The notes beneath the pieces were generated by a model that was not told the origin of the DNA, did not search any database, and was given only the letters and a program-made list of their open reading frames with translations. From positions 2,408,001-2,472,000 of the forward strand of contig NZ_CP133217.1 in NCBI RefSeq assembly GCF_030930995.1: a stretch of DNA of 64,000 bases. Reading direction: 5' to 3'. The position numbers were made by a program, and so were the translations under genes. This document shows, one piece after another, positions 17,793 to 27,965 of this stretch; positions within the stretch are counted from its first letter, which is position 1; each line of letters starts with the position of its first letter. This DNA is from Thiothrix subterranea (GTDB taxonomy: Bacteria > Pseudomonadota > Gammaproteobacteria > Thiotrichales > Thiotrichaceae).

Positions 17793-18743
17793 ATGGCTAC
17801 TCCTGTTAAAGACCCCCTGACTGGCGCAGAAACCACTGGTCACGTTTGGGATGATTCACTGCAAGAATTCAACAACCCCTTGCCACGCTGGTGGTTGTGG
17901 ACATTTTACGGCACGATCATTTTTACGATTGTTTACTGGGTCATGTACCCGTCTTGGCCAATCGGTAAGACCTACCTGAAAGGCATTGGTAATGAGATTA
18001 CCTACAAGACTGATGCTGGCGAAGAGAAAAGCACCCACTGGAACATGCGTGCGCTATTAGCTCACGACATGCAAAACGGTACGGAAGCGATCAAGCAGCA
18101 AGAATACCTCGCCAAAGTTGGCGCGGCTTCTTACCAGCAGATTGCGCAAGACCCGGATATGTCTTCTTTCGTGCGTTCTTACGGCGTAGGGATGTTCGGT
18201 GACAACTGCGCGGCTTGCCATCAGTCTGGTGGTCAAGGTGTGGTTGGGATGTACCCGAATCTGGTGGATGACGACTGGTTGTGGGGCGGTGACACTACCA
18301 CCATCGAGAATACACTGCGTTATGGGCGCATGGGTTATATGCCTGCGTACAGCAAGACCTTTGACGAAACACAATTGAATCAAGTGGCAAACTACGTGTT
18401 AACGTTATCGGGTGAGCCAGCAGTGGATGCAACCGCCGCTGCCGAAGGCCAGAAGATTTTCCAAGGCCAAACGGGTGGGTGCTACATGTGCCACACCAAA
18501 GAAGGCAAAGGAATGCACGCACAAGGTTCCGCTAATTTGACTGACAAAGTTTGGACAATTGCTAACCTGCCCGCAGCAGAAACCCCTGAAGCCAAATTGG
18601 AAGCGGTGAAAGCTGTCATCCATAACGGTGTTAAGCGCCAAATGCCGGTATTCGGTAAAGACGGTCGTAACCTGTCTGATACTGAAATCAAAGTATTGGT
18701 TGCTTACCTGCAACAGATGTCTGGCGGTGCTGGCGCACAGTAA
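17793..18743 (+). CDS. ccoP: cbb3 oxidase subunit III (dihaem cytochrome c)
   Basis: This 316-residue subunit has the N-terminal sequence TGHVWDDSLQEFNNPLPRWW, a membrane helix, and two c-type haem motifs: CAACH at 139-143 and CYMCH at 230-234. It takes electrons from soluble cytochrome c and delivers them to CcoO. The three-residue spacing to CcoQ suggests translational coupling. An intrinsic terminator 26 bases after the stop closes the operon. Confidence 0.97.
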   Translation: MATPVKDPLTGAETTGHVWDDSLQEFNNPLPRWWLWTFYGTIIFTIVYWVMYPSWPIGKTYLKGIGNEITYKTDAGEEKSTHWNMRALLAHDMQNGTEAIKQQEYLAKVGAASYQQIAQDPDMSSFVRSYGVGMFGDNCAACHQSGGQGVVGMYPNLVDDDWLWGGDTTTIENTLRYGRMGYMPAYSKTFDETQLNQVANYVLTLSGEPAVDATAAAEGQKIFQGQTGGCYMCHTKEGKGMHAQGSANLTDKVWTIANLPAAETPEAKLEAVKAVIHNGVKRQMPVFGKDGRNLSDTEIKVLVAYLQQMSGGAGAQ

Positions 18744-18768
18744 GACAAACTGTTTTTAGGTATAATAG

Positions 18769-18793
18769 AGGCCGGATTTGTTCCGGCCTTTTT
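18769..18793 (+). terminator. Intrinsic terminator after ccoP
   Basis: Stem AGGCCGGA and TCCGGCCT with a 5-base loop, followed by a run of five T residues. A good rho-independent terminator ending the ccoNOQP transcript. Confidence 0.88.
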
Positions 18794-18840
18794 GCGTTAT
18801 GAACTGTTAATAAACAAATGGATAGACAAACGATTTCCTC

Positions 18841-19851
18841 ATGAAGATTCGCGAAAATTATTCCCTGCAAGCACTCAATACGTTTGGCTTAGCGGCACAA
18901 ACCCGTTATTTCTGTACCTTGCACAAATTGAGTGGGGTGCGCACGCTCATGGCTTGGCAACAGGAACACCCGGATTTACCCCTATTGTTTCTGGGCGGCG
19001 GCAGCAATATGTTGTTCGTCAATGATTACCCCGGTTTAGTGGTGCAAGTGCGCTTGGAAACCTTGGAAATACTGGGGCAGGATGAGAATTACCATTATGT
19101 ACGCGCCGGAGCAGGTAATAATTGGCATGAATTTGTGCAATGGACGATTGCGCAAGGCTTTGCAGGGCTGGAAAACTTATCGTTGATTCCGGGAACAGTC
19201 GGGGCAGCGCCTATGCAGAACATTGGGGCGTATGGCGTCGAGTTGAAGGATCATGTGTATGAAGTGCAAGCCTTAGATTGGCGTACCGCAGAAATCCGTG
19301 ATTTCAGTGCTGAAGAATGCCGTTTTGCGTACCGTGATAGCTATTTCAAATCGGTAGAGCCGGATAGGTGGTTAATTGTGGCAGTCGTGTTTCGCTTGCC
19401 GCGCCAGCCGCAGTGGAAAATTGACTATGCTGGCGTGAAAGAGCCATTAGCAGGCAAAACGTTAAATGCGCGATTGATCAGCGATGCCATTATTCAGCTT
19501 CGCCAAAGCAAATTACCGAACCCCGCTGAAATTGGTAACGCGGGCAGTTTTTTCAAGAACCCGTTAATTGCGCCTGCGCAATGGGCAACACTCAAAGTGC
19601 AATTCCCTGACATACCCGGTTGGCCTCAGCACGATCAGGTGAAAACTTCAGCAGGTTGGTTAATTGACCAATGCGGCTGGAAAGGCAAACGCGATGGCGA
19701 TGCAGGCACTTACGCCAAACATGCGTTGGTCTTGGTGAATCACGGCAATGCCACGGGTGCAGAGGTGTGGCATTTTGCCCAAGCGATTATTGCGTCGGTG
19801 CAGGATAAATTCGGAATTACCTTAGAACCGGAACCACGGGTGATTCGCTAG
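18841..19851 (+). CDS. murB: UDP-N-acetylenolpyruvoylglucosamine reductase
   Basis: This 336-residue FAD enzyme makes UDP-N-acetylmuramate from the enolpyruvyl precursor with NADPH, the second committed step of peptidoglycan synthesis. The FAD-binding stretch LGGGSNMLF and GLENLSLIPGTVGAAPMQNIGAYG are clear. The catalytic serine lies in NAGSFFKNP, and a catalytic glutamate is probably in LEPEPRV. Size and layout fit the long type I (E. coli-like) MurB. The start has no clear Shine-Dalgarno. It stands alone after the cco operon. Confidence 0.96.
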   Translation: MKIRENYSLQALNTFGLAAQTRYFCTLHKLSGVRTLMAWQQEHPDLPLLFLGGGSNMLFVNDYPGLVVQVRLETLEILGQDENYHYVRAGAGNNWHEFVQWTIAQGFAGLENLSLIPGTVGAAPMQNIGAYGVELKDHVYEVQALDWRTAEIRDFSAEECRFAYRDSYFKSVEPDRWLIVAVVFRLPRQPQWKIDYAGVKEPLAGKTLNARLISDAIIQLRQSKLPNPAEIGNAGSFFKNPLIAPAQWATLKVQFPDIPGWPQHDQVKTSAGWLIDQCGWKGKRDGDAGTYAKHALVLVNHGNATGAEVWHFAQAIIASVQDKFGITLEPEPRVIR

Positions 19852-19865
19852 GGGCGAACCTGTGT

Positions 19866-21689
19866 TCAGTCCCGCTGTAGCCATTGTTCGACAACCTTGA
19901 GCAGCTCGTCTTGTTTGACGGGTTTTGCCAGATAATCGTCCATACCCATTTTTAGGCAGCGTTCGCGGTCGCCTTTGAGTGCATTGGCAGTCATGGCAAT
20001 TACTGGGATATGTTGCTTGATAATGCCCTCTTTTTGCCATTTGCGGATGTAGCGGGTCGCGGTGTAGCCATCCATTTCTGGCATATTAATATCCATCAGC
20101 ACCAGTTGGTAAGGGCGATTGCGCAAGGCTTTGAGTGCTGATTTGCCGGTGGTGACGTGATCCACGTGAATATCGAGCTTTTCCAACATGGTGACGGCAA
20201 TCAGCGCGTTGACGGAGTTGTCTTCGGCTAACAAAATCGCCGGTGGAAACGAAGTGACGGATTTCAAAACGATATTCGGGAAAGCTGGCGCGGGCGCAGC
20301 CGTTGGTTTAGGCTGATAATCAAGCGCGTGACGTCGTAACGTATCCAGCAATATATCCCGCAAGGTGATGGAACGCACGGGTTTGGTAACGGCGGCTTGC
20401 ACGCCTGCTTGTTGTTGTTTTTCGAGTGAAATGCCGTAAGAGGTGAGCATCACAATCGGGGTTTGGTCATGGCGGCTATCACTGCGGATGGTTTTGGCGA
20501 GGGCTATGCCATCCATTTGCGGCATAAACCAGTCCAGCAACATGAGGTCGATTGGTCGTTGTTGAGTGATGGATTCTTCCAGTTTGTGCAAAGCGTCATG
20601 CCCGTTGCTGACGATAACGGCTTCGGCTTTCCAAGCTTGCAGGTAGTTTTCCAGAATCCGGCGATTGGTTTCATTGTCATCCACCACCAAAATGCGGCGG
20701 CCTTCCAAATGGTAGTTAGCATTGCCCAATGCATGATTTTCAGTGATGGGGACGGTGATTTCAAACCAGAACGTTGTACCCTGACCGGGAACGCTCTCCA
20801 GCCCAAGGCGACCGCCCATCATTTCCGCAAATTCACGCACAATGGTTAAACCCAAGCCGGTGCCGCCGTAACGCCGGTTGATGGAGGCATCGACCTGCAC
20901 AAACGATTCAAACACGCTTTTTTGCATGGCAAGCGGAATGCCAATACCAGTATCACGGACTTCAAAGCGTAACACGGCTTTATTATCGCGAATTTCCAGC
21001 AATTCCAAGCCGGTATAGACTTCGCCACGTTCGGTGAATTTGACGGCATTGCCCACCAGATTCATCAACATTTGCCGCAAGCGAGCCGGGTCGCCTTGAA
21101 CGCGCTCAGGAATGTTTTCGGGGATGTAGCATTGGACTTCGAGGTTTTTCTCCTGTGCCATCGTCGACATAATGCTGCTGATATTTTCCACCAATTCACG
21201 CGGGGAAAACTCGATAATTTCCAACTCAATACCCCCCGCTTTGAGTTTGGAAAAATCCAAAATATTGTTAATCACATCCAGCATGACTTCGCAGGAGGCA
21301 TACGCGGTGTCGACGAATAGTTTCTGGCGCTGATCCAGCGTTGTGTCTTTCACGATTTCCAAAGAACCCAAAATACCGTGTATCGGCGTGCGTAATTCGT
21401 GGCTCATATTCGCCATGAAGCGGGTTTTTTGCTCGGACTTGTGCAGCGCTTCGATGCGTTGTTCGGTTTCGGTCTTGAGATCGTCGTACAGTTTGCGCAT
21501 TTCTTGCGACGACACTTCCAGTGAACGTTCCAATAAATATTGCGCGTCACTCGTGCCGGTGTACGAGAGGTCGATTTGGTGCAGAAAATGTTGCCATTTG
21601 TTTTGATCATCTGGCAGGCCATGCTGGAGCAAGCCGCTGCGCTTTAATTGTTTTTGTAAGCGCTTGTGGAGGGGTTTAACTTCCTTCAT
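19866..21689 (-). CDS. Hybrid sensor histidine kinase, two receiver domains
   Basis: This 607-residue protein has no transmembrane segment. A coiled N-terminus of about 85 residues leads to a HisKA domain with H97 in MANMSHELRTPIHG. The ATPase domain follows with NLVGNAVKF, DTGIGI and GGTGLGL. Two receiver domains come next: VVDDNETN with phospho-site in LLLDWFMPQMDG, and LLAEDNSVNA with VLMDINMPEMDG. There is no Hpt or output domain, so a separate partner is needed. The gene overlaps the upstream FIST gene by 14 bases; FIST likely supplies the sensory input. Confidence 0.92.
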   Translation of the reverse strand: MKEVKPLHKRLQKQLKRSGLLQHGLPDDQNKWQHFLHQIDLSYTGTSDAQYLLERSLEVSSQEMRKLYDDLKTETEQRIEALHKSEQKTRFMANMSHELRTPIHGILGSLEIVKDTTLDQRQKLFVDTAYASCEVMLDVINNILDFSKLKAGGIELEIIEFSPRELVENISSIMSTMAQEKNLEVQCYIPENIPERVQGDPARLRQMLMNLVGNAVKFTERGEVYTGLELLEIRDNKAVLRFEVRDTGIGIPLAMQKSVFESFVQVDASINRRYGGTGLGLTIVREFAEMMGGRLGLESVPGQGTTFWFEITVPITENHALGNANYHLEGRRILVVDDNETNRRILENYLQAWKAEAVIVSNGHDALHKLEESITQQRPIDLMLLDWFMPQMDGIALAKTIRSDSRHDQTPIVMLTSYGISLEKQQQAGVQAAVTKPVRSITLRDILLDTLRRHALDYQPKPTAAPAPAFPNIVLKSVTSFPPAILLAEDNSVNALIAVTMLEKLDIHVDHVTTGKSALKALRNRPYQLVLMDINMPEMDGYTATRYIRKWQKEGIIKQHIPVIAMTANALKGDRERCLKMGMDDYLAKPVKQDELLKVVEQWLQRD

Positions 21690-22818
21690 ACATCACCGTT
21701 AAGGTCATGGTTTCATTGTGCAGGCAGCAACGCCCACCGAATGCATTGGGTGCTAATTCACCGTAGGAGTAAAAGCCAAGCTGTTGACTACCGGCGGGAA
21801 GATTGTCGAGCGTGGCTTCTAATTCTTGATCCGTATCATCGCCCATGACGAGTTTGCGCCCTGAGCAACTGATGGTCAGCGCAAAGACGGGAGTTTGTGG
21901 CGGCAGCCGCTCGGCTAAGCTGCGCGAGGCTGTTTCCGCGCCATCCAGCAAATTGTCAAAACTGCCGTACATCAATTGTGTGCTGTAGCCCTGTGGAATA
22001 TCGGCGACAAACCCTAAACTATCATCTGCTTCATTAATCGACACCACGGTACGCACCACGTAGTGATCTTTGGTGTCGTTCCAAATAGCCAACGGGAAGT
22101 GCAAGGCCATGGCGGGTAAATTATTAGCGTGTTCCCCAAGGTATTCTTTGTAGAGCTGTAAGGCCGGACGCCCATCAATTTCATACAAGGTATTGCCTGC
22201 TGAGCGGGTAATGACGCGCTCAGGGCCAAACGGCTTGAAACCATCGCGGGCGTAGCTGGTAAAAACCAGTTTTTTGCCATAAAAACCGACACCTGTTACG
22301 CGCTGTGAAACTGCTTCCCCTTGGTCTAATACCCATGTGGATACAAACTGCATCTTGTCGCTGGCTAAACCGCCGACAATCGTAACCTTGGCTTCATTAA
22401 CCACCGAAGCCATACCCCGAATTAATGCACTGCCATTGGTGTTAAGTCCATCGGTTAGAACAAAAATTCCTTTAAGATCAGGTGCATTGAGTGTGGTCGC
22501 AATTTGCTTGCCTGCTTGAAAAGAATCGTCTGCGTGCGGTAATTCCGCACTGGTAAAAGCCAGACGGCTTGTTTCAAAGTGAATAATGCCAACCACGACA
22601 GCATTTTCGAGCAAATGCTCATTGAAAATACCAGCAACAGTGGAACAACCCGCGATCACTGCTTGTGGATAGTGGGTATGTAGGTGTTTTATGGCAGTTT
22701 GGTACTGTTCACCATCGGGAGGGCTGAATACCAATACCAATGTCTGGGATGAGTCAACGTCAGGTAAAGGCTTATGCCAGCCTGTAGCCTGCGTAAAAAA
22801 GCTTAGCGTCACTTGCAC
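21676..22818 (-). CDS. FIST domain sensory protein
   Basis: This 380-residue protein has the FIST N domain (VIAGCSTVAGIF, DLKGIFVLTDGLNTNG, IVGGLASD) and FIST C domain (LYEIDGRPALQLYKEYLG, ALTISCSGRKLVMG, LGFYSYGELAP). FIST modules are proposed to bind small ligands such as amino acids and feed kinases or cyclases. The overlap with the histidine kinase gene strongly suggests the two proteins form one sensing unit. No signal peptide or membrane helix is visible, so sensing is probably cytosolic. The ligand is unknown. Confidence 0.88.
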   Translation of the reverse strand: MQVTLSFFTQATGWHKPLPDVDSSQTLVLVFSPPDGEQYQTAIKHLHTHYPQAVIAGCSTVAGIFNEHLLENAVVVGIIHFETSRLAFTSAELPHADDSFQAGKQIATTLNAPDLKGIFVLTDGLNTNGSALIRGMASVVNEAKVTIVGGLASDKMQFVSTWVLDQGEAVSQRVTGVGFYGKKLVFTSYARDGFKPFGPERVITRSAGNTLYEIDGRPALQLYKEYLGEHANNLPAMALHFPLAIWNDTKDHYVVRTVVSINEADDSLGFVADIPQGYSTQLMYGSFDNLLDGAETASRSLAERLPPQTPVFALTISCSGRKLVMGDDTDQELEATLDNLPAGSQQLGFYSYGELAPNAFGGRCCLHNETMTLTVMYEGS

Positions 22819-22967
22819 GGTGGTTCCCCCGGATGTGCATCGTCATTATTTTAATACATTCTGCTTGATCAAAATAATATCATAAGATTGACCGTGATTA
22901 CCCTACCATCTGTCGGAACGGTTGAACCTAAGTAGGGCTGTGGCTATACTTTAACAATCATCCCTTT

Positions 22968-23978
22968 ATGGAATTTGCTGTCTTCTTGACTACTAAAACC
23001 ACTGCTGCAACGGAAAGTGACAGGCACACCGTTCAGTTTGAGCTTGAACCTGCGAATACCGAGCGTTTAATGAACTTGTGTGGTCAATTTGACCAACATT
23101 TGCGTCAATTAGAGCACCGTCTCGGCGTTGAACTGAGCAATCGTGGCAATTTGTTCCAGATTACCGGAACGCCCCTGACCACACAGTTAACCATCAATCT
23201 ATTGCACGACCTTTATCGCGAAACGGTTGAAACCGTTCTCAGCCCGGAAAGCATCCATCTGTTTCTGCAAGAAGCCAATCTCGACAAGGTGCAAGCCAAT
23301 ACCGGGGATGATGTGCGCATCCGCACCAAGCGCGGTTACATCAAACCCAAGGGTTTAGCGCAAAGTCAGTACATCCAAAATATCCGCACCCACGATGTCA
23401 CGTTTGGGATTGGCCCTGCGGGTACGGGCAAGACTTGGCTGGCAGTCGCCTGCGCAGTCGAAGCCTTGGAACGTGATGAAGTGCGGCGTTTGGTACTGGT
23501 ACGTCCTGCGGTGGAAGCGGGGGAGCGTTTGGGTTTTTTGCCCGGTGATTTGTCGCAAAAAATCGACCCGTATTTGCGCCCCATGTATGACGCTTTGTAC
23601 GAGATGATGGGTGTTGAAAAGGTTAATAAGCTGATTGAGCGCAATGTGATTGAAGTCGCGCCATTGGCGTATATGCGCGGGCGCACCTTGAATGATGCGT
23701 TTATTTTGCTGGATGAAGCGCAAAATACCACCACAGAACAAATGAAAATGTTCCTGACCCGCTTAGGGTTTGGCTCTTCCGCCGTGATTACCGGCGATAT
23801 TACGCAGATTGACTTGCCCCGTCATCAAACGTCTGGCTTACGCCAAGCGGCTGAAATTCTTGAAGATGTTAAAGGCATTAGTTTTAACTGGTTCAGTGGG
23901 CGTGACGTGGTGCGGCACAAATTGGTGCAAAAGATTGTGGCAGCGTATGAAGGTTTTGAGCGGGATCGTGCTGCATGA
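22968..23978 (+). CDS. ybeZ: PhoH-like ATPase YbeZ
   Basis: This 336-residue protein has the PhoH core with Walker [12 protein letters not shown], Walker [12 protein letters not shown] and [20 protein letters not shown]. The N-terminal part resembles a KH-like RNA-binding segment. YbeZ works with YbeY in 16S rRNA processing and ribosome quality control, and the overlap of four bases with ybeY fits. The name PhoH reflects a distant phosphate-starvation relative and does not imply phosphate control here; no Pho box was noticed upstream. Confidence 0.94.
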   Translation: MEFAVFLTTKTTAATESDRHTVQFELEPANTERLMNLCGQFDQHLRQLEHRLGVELSNRGNLFQITGTPLTTQLTINLLHDLYRETVETVLSPESIHLFLQEANLDKVQANTGDDVRIRTKRGYIKPKGLAQSQYIQNIRTHDVTFGIGPAGTGKTWLAVACAVEALERDEVRRLVLVRPAVEAGERLGFLPGDLSQKIDPYLRPMYDALYEMMGVEKVNKLIERNVIEVAPLAYMRGRTLNDAFILLDEAQNTTTEQMKMFLTRLGFGSSAVITGDITQIDLPRHQTSGLRQAAEILEDVKGISFNWFSGRDVVRHKLVQKIVAAYEGFERDRAA

Positions 23979-24433
23979 GCCTAGAACTCGATATTCAAAA
24001 CCCGGAAGCTTACACAACGATTCCTGCCGAAGCCGATTTATTACGCTGGGCGCAAGCGGCGTGGTCGGCGGATGCGGAAGCCGGTGTGGTGGTGCGCATT
24101 GTCAATGAGGCCGAAAGTCAGGAACTCAATCGCACTTATCGTGACAAAGATTACCCGACGAATGTGTTGTCGTTTCCTTACGATGCGCCACCGATTCCAG
24201 AGGATGACGATGACATCGAATACCTCGGTGATCTGGTTATTTGTTTGCCTGTGGTCGAGCGCGAAGCTGCCGAACAGGGCAAAACCGCCACCCAACATTG
24301 GGCGCATTTGCTGATACACGGTTTGTTGCATTTACAAGGTTATGACCATATAACGGATACCGAAGCAGAAGAGATGGAAGCTTTAGAAACCGCTTTGCTG
24401 CTCAAACTCGGCTTTTCCGACCCTTATCACTAA
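23975..24433 (+). CDS. ybeY: Endoribonuclease YbeY
   Basis: This 152-residue single-strand endoribonuclease has the zinc motif [15 protein letters not shown], with three histidines, and the conserved upstream [15 protein letters not shown]. It matures the 3' end of 16S rRNA and takes part in ribosome quality control. It overlaps ybeZ by four bases and is followed by corC after 14 bases, the conserved proteobacterial order. Confidence 0.96.
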   Translation: MSLELDIQNPEAYTTIPAEADLLRWAQAAWSADAEAGVVVRIVNEAESQELNRTYRDKDYPTNVLSFPYDAPPIPEDDDDIEYLGDLVICLPVVEREAAEQGKTATQHWAHLLIHGLLHLQGYDHITDTEAEEMEALETALLLKLGFSDPYH

Positions 24434-24447
24434 CCCCCAGAGGAACA

Positions 24448-25320
24448 ATGAAAACTGACATAGGTGACTCGCGACCTCGACCGCGATGGAAACAATGGTT
24501 AATTAATAAACTCGATCTTACTTCCCAAAGTCGGGAAGATTTGATGGACGATTTACAACGGGCTAACGAAAAAAACCTCCTGCCGGGGGAAACGGTGGGA
24601 ATGTTGCAAGGCGTGCTGGAATTTGGTGCGCTTCAAGTGCGCGACATTATGGTGCCACGCTCACAAATCAACTTCATTTACCACGAAGATGATTTCACCG
24701 ATATTCTCGCTCGCATTGCCGAAACCGAACATTCGCGCTATCCCGTGGTGGATGAAGACCGCGATGATTTGGTGGGGGTATTGCTGGCAAAAGATTTGCT
24801 CAAATACAGCGGGCGCGAAGCAGAGTTCAAAATTGATGACATTATCCGCCCTGCTTTAATTGTCCCCGAAAGCCAGCGTTTGAATCGTTTGCTGACCGAG
24901 TTCCGCAAAACCCGCAACCACATGGCGGTGGTCATCGACGAATACGCGGGTATTTCCGGCTTGGTAACGTTTGAAGACGTGCTGGAACAAATTGTCGGTG
25001 ACATTGACGATGAGCACGATGACGAAGAAGACATTTCCACCAATATCCAGCCACAAGAAGACGGGCGTTTCATCGTCGAGGCCATGACCCCGATTGATGA
25101 ATTCAACGAAACCGTCGGCACGGCATTCGATACCGAAGAATTCGATACGATTGCGGGAATTGTGATCCATGAGTTGGGTAAAATCCCGCGTCAAGGCGAG
25201 GAACTCGTGTTAATGGGTTGGTTATTCCGGGTGTTGCGCAGCGATTCGCGGCGTATTTTGTTGCTGGAAGTGTTGCCCCACACGGAAAATTCATGTTCTG
25301 AGGAAGTGCCTGCGTTATAA
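24448..25320 (+). CDS. corC: CorC/YbeX CBS-domain protein
   Basis: This 290-residue cytosolic protein has two CBS motifs at about 65-190 (VRDIMVPRSQINFI; VVIDEYAGISGLVTFEDVLEQIVGDI), a DEHDDEED acidic patch, and a C-terminal CorC_HlyC domain (FDTIAGIVIHELGKIPRQGE). CorC binds adenine nucleotides and is linked to magnesium and cobalt efflux; YbeX is also tied to ribosome metabolism. It lacks the membrane DUF21 domain found in longer relatives. A GAGGAAC lies before the start. Confidence 0.93.
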   Translation: MKTDIGDSRPRPRWKQWLINKLDLTSQSREDLMDDLQRANEKNLLPGETVGMLQGVLEFGALQVRDIMVPRSQINFIYHEDDFTDILARIAETEHSRYPVVDEDRDDLVGVLLAKDLLKYSGREAEFKIDDIIRPALIVPESQRLNRLLTEFRKTRNHMAVVIDEYAGISGLVTFEDVLEQIVGDIDDEHDDEEDISTNIQPQEDGRFIVEAMTPIDEFNETVGTAFDTEEFDTIAGIVIHELGKIPRQGEELVLMGWLFRVLRSDSRRILLLEVLPHTENSCSEEVPAL

Positions 25321-25355
25321 TCCGCTCACATTTTGCTGTGCTGGATATTCCAATC

Positions 25356-26915
25356 ATGCTGTCTTTTCGTAATTCTCGTGAATCCCTTTCAAAAATTGAT
25401 TACCTGCTGGCTTTGCTGGCAGGTGCATCAATGGCCTTGGCGTTCGCGCCGCTTGAGTGGCGTGTGTTTGCCTTTTTTGCCCCCGCCGTATTGTTTTGGC
25501 TGAATCTGAAAGCGTTGCCGACCAAGCAACGTTTGTGGTTGGCGTGGGTATTTGGGGTGGGGATGTTTGCCGGAGGTGCGCACTGGATTTATGTCAGTAT
25601 CCACTTTTTTGGCGGGGCAAATTCCCTGATTGCTGGCTTAATGGTGGCAATTTTTGTGGTGATCATGGCGCTGTTGCTGCTGGTATTCGGTTGGTTGGCG
25701 GCGTATACCGCGCATTTGCCGCAAGCGGTGCGTTTACTGGTGGCATTTCCGGCGATTTGGGTGTTGACCGAATGGTTTCGTGGTTGGTTTTTAACGGGGT
25801 TTCCCTGGTTATTTGTGGGTAGCAGCCAGATTGATACGTGGTTGGCACATTACGCGCCAATCACGGGTGTGTTGGGCGTCAGTTGGCTGGTCGCGGTGGG
25901 CGCGGGTGCATTGGTTTTGCTGGTGCTGGGAACCTTGCGTGAACGGTTGATTGCCAGCGTATTAGCGGTGGTCACGGTGGCGGGTGGTTTTGGTTTGGGG
26001 CAGATTCGTTGGACAGAACCCGCAGGAGAGCCGTTATTTGTCAGTATGTTGCAAGGCAATGTTGATCAGTTGACCAAGTGGTCACGCGAATTCCGCAATG
26101 ACAATATCCAAGCGTATTTGGATTTAATGGATGGGGATAAGTACCCGAATGTCGAATCTTCTCACCTGGTGATTTGGCCGGAAACCGCGTTGGCGGATTC
26201 TTTTCAGCAATCCGACGACGTGATGTTACCGTTACAAGATTGGGCGCGTGAGGCAAAAGTTGATGTGTTGGTTGGTGGTTTCCACATTAATCGCGACACC
26301 GAGGCGGTGTATAACGCGGTGATGGTGGTGGGTGGTGAGCGTGATGTGGAAATTTCCGCCAATACGGGTGAGCATGTGTACGCGAAGCAACACCTTGTGC
26401 CGTTTAGTGAATACATTCCGTTGTTGAAATACCTGCGCTTTTTGGAACATATCGTTAAATTGCCGTATGACAATGTGACGGCGTGGGAAGGCACGAATAC
26501 CCTCACCGTTGCCGGGCAGCCGATGCGCATGTCGGTGTGTTACGAAGATGCGTATGCCGAAGAAATGATTGCCGGATTGCCGCAAGCGACCATGCTGGTG
26601 AATGTCAGTAATGATGGCTGGTTCACCGGCTCGATTGAACCCGCACAACACGCGGAAATTGCGCGGATGCGGGCGTTGGAAACCGGGCGCTATTTGTTAC
26701 GGGCTACCAATAACGGTGTCAGCGCGATTATTGATGACAAGGGCAAAGTGACCGCCACGGCAGAACCGCGTATTGCCACGGTGATCAGTGGTTACGCCAC
26801 ACCGATGCAAGGCGCAACCCCTTATGTGCAGGTTGGAAACTGGCTGATTATTCCATTGATGTTTATACTGTTAGGTGTTCCGTTGCTATTGTTGCGCGGC
26901 AAATTTTATTCATAG
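25356..26915 (+). CDS. lnt: Apolipoprotein N-acyltransferase
   Basis: This 519-residue inner-membrane enzyme has an N-terminal block of membrane helices and a periplasmic nitrilase-like domain with the catalytic triad: Glu in VIWPETALAD, Lys in YAKQHLVPFSEYIP and Cys in MSVCYEDAYAEE. It adds the third acyl chain to lipoproteins, completing maturation before Lol export. The window contains lipobox proteins that would be substrates. The ATG at 25356 is chosen; a GTG at 25338 in frame is possible. It follows corC by 35 bases. Confidence 0.95.
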   Translation: MLSFRNSRESLSKIDYLLALLAGASMALAFAPLEWRVFAFFAPAVLFWLNLKALPTKQRLWLAWVFGVGMFAGGAHWIYVSIHFFGGANSLIAGLMVAIFVVIMALLLLVFGWLAAYTAHLPQAVRLLVAFPAIWVLTEWFRGWFLTGFPWLFVGSSQIDTWLAHYAPITGVLGVSWLVAVGAGALVLLVLGTLRERLIASVLAVVTVAGGFGLGQIRWTEPAGEPLFVSMLQGNVDQLTKWSREFRNDNIQAYLDLMDGDKYPNVESSHLVIWPETALADSFQQSDDVMLPLQDWAREAKVDVLVGGFHINRDTEAVYNAVMVVGGERDVEISANTGEHVYAKQHLVPFSEYIPLLKYLRFLEHIVKLPYDNVTAWEGTNTLTVAGQPMRMSVCYEDAYAEEMIAGLPQATMLVNVSNDGWFTGSIEPAQHAEIARMRALETGRYLLRATNNGVSAIIDDKGKVTATAEPRIATVISGYATPMQGATPYVQVGNWLIIPLMFILLGVPLLLLRGKFYS

Positions 26916-26925
26916 AGGAACACCG

Positions 26926-27957
26926 ATGCTAACAACTACTCTTGCGCGTGCTTTGGCGGGCGTTACCCTGTGTACGGCGGTCATGCTCAGTTTGCCTGCT
27001 CAGGCGGGCAAAACCTTGGATACCATCAAGTCCCGTGGTCAATTGGTGTGCGGTGTGAACGTGGCACTGGCTGGTTTTTCCTCTGCCGATAGCGAAGGCA
27101 AGTGGAGTGGGATGGACGTGGATTATTGCAAAGCACTCGCAGCAGCGGTGTTGGGCGATGCCAGCAAGGTGAAATACGTCCCCTTGAATGCACAACAACG
27201 TTTTACCGCATTGCAATCCGGCGAAATCGACATCTTGTCACGTAATACGACCTGGACATTGACCCGTGATGCGTCGCTGGGGGCAAATTTCGTCGGCACG
27301 ATCTATTACGATGGGCAAGGTTTCATGGTGAAAAAAGAGCTGAAAGTCGCCAGTGCTAAGGAACTGGATGGCGCGACGGTATGCGTGCAGTCCGGCACGA
27401 CGACTGAAAAGAATCTGACCGATTTTGCCCGCGCCAACAAGTTGGACATTAAACCGCTGGTGTTTGAAAAGAATGAAGCTGCCACGGGGGCTTACCATAG
27501 CGGGCGTTGCGAGGCGTATACCACGGATGCGTCAGGGTTAGCAGCGGAACGAACTATTGCGAAAAATCCCGATGAACACATGATTTTGCCGGAAATCATT
27601 TCCAAAGAACCGCTGGGGCCGTTGGTGCGCCGTGGTGATGATGAGTTTTTTGCGATCAGCAAGTGGGTATTGAACGCGCTGATTGAAGGCGAAGAATACG
27701 GGCTTGCCCAAACGAATTTGGATGAAAAGAAAACCAGCGATGACCCCAATATCCAGCGTATTTTGGGTACGGCTGAAGACATGGGAGCGTTACTGGGTTT
27801 GGATAAGGAATGGGCTTACCGCGCACTGAAAGCGACGGGCAATTATGGTGAAATTTTCGAGCGTAATGTCGGTAAAGATTCCCCGCTGAAACTGGAGCGT
27901 GGTTTGAATAAGTTGTGGAATCAGGGCGGGATTATGTACGCGCCACCGATTCGTTAA
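26926..27957 (+). CDS. aapJ: General L-amino acid ABC transporter, binding protein
   Basis: This 343-residue protein has a signal peptide (MLTTTLARALAG through LPAQAG) and a solute-binding family 3 fold: KTLDTIKSRGQLVCGVNVALAGFSS, then DVDYCKALAAAVLGD and VCVQSGTTTEKNL. The closest recognised type is AapJ/BztA, the periplasmic receptor for polar L-amino acids. It begins 10 bases after lnt with AGAGGAAC, so it may be read through from the lnt operon. The three permease and ATPase genes follow on the same strand. Confidence 0.93.
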   Translation: MLTTTLARALAGVTLCTAVMLSLPAQAGKTLDTIKSRGQLVCGVNVALAGFSSADSEGKWSGMDVDYCKALAAAVLGDASKVKYVPLNAQQRFTALQSGEIDILSRNTTWTLTRDASLGANFVGTIYYDGQGFMVKKELKVASAKELDGATVCVQSGTTTEKNLTDFARANKLDIKPLVFEKNEAATGAYHSGRCEAYTTDASGLAAERTIAKNPDEHMILPEIISKEPLGPLVRRGDDEFFAISKWVLNALIEGEEYGLAQTNLDEKKTSDDPNIQRILGTAEDMGALLGLDKEWAYRALKATGNYGEIFERNVGKDSPLKLERGLNKLWNQGGIMYAPPIR

Positions 27958-27965
27958 ACGTGTTA

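Noticed and set aside
22968-23978. PhoH-like gene as part of the phosphate regulon with phoB
   Set aside because: It is in the ybeZ-ybeY-corC-lnt block, and no Pho box was noticed before it.
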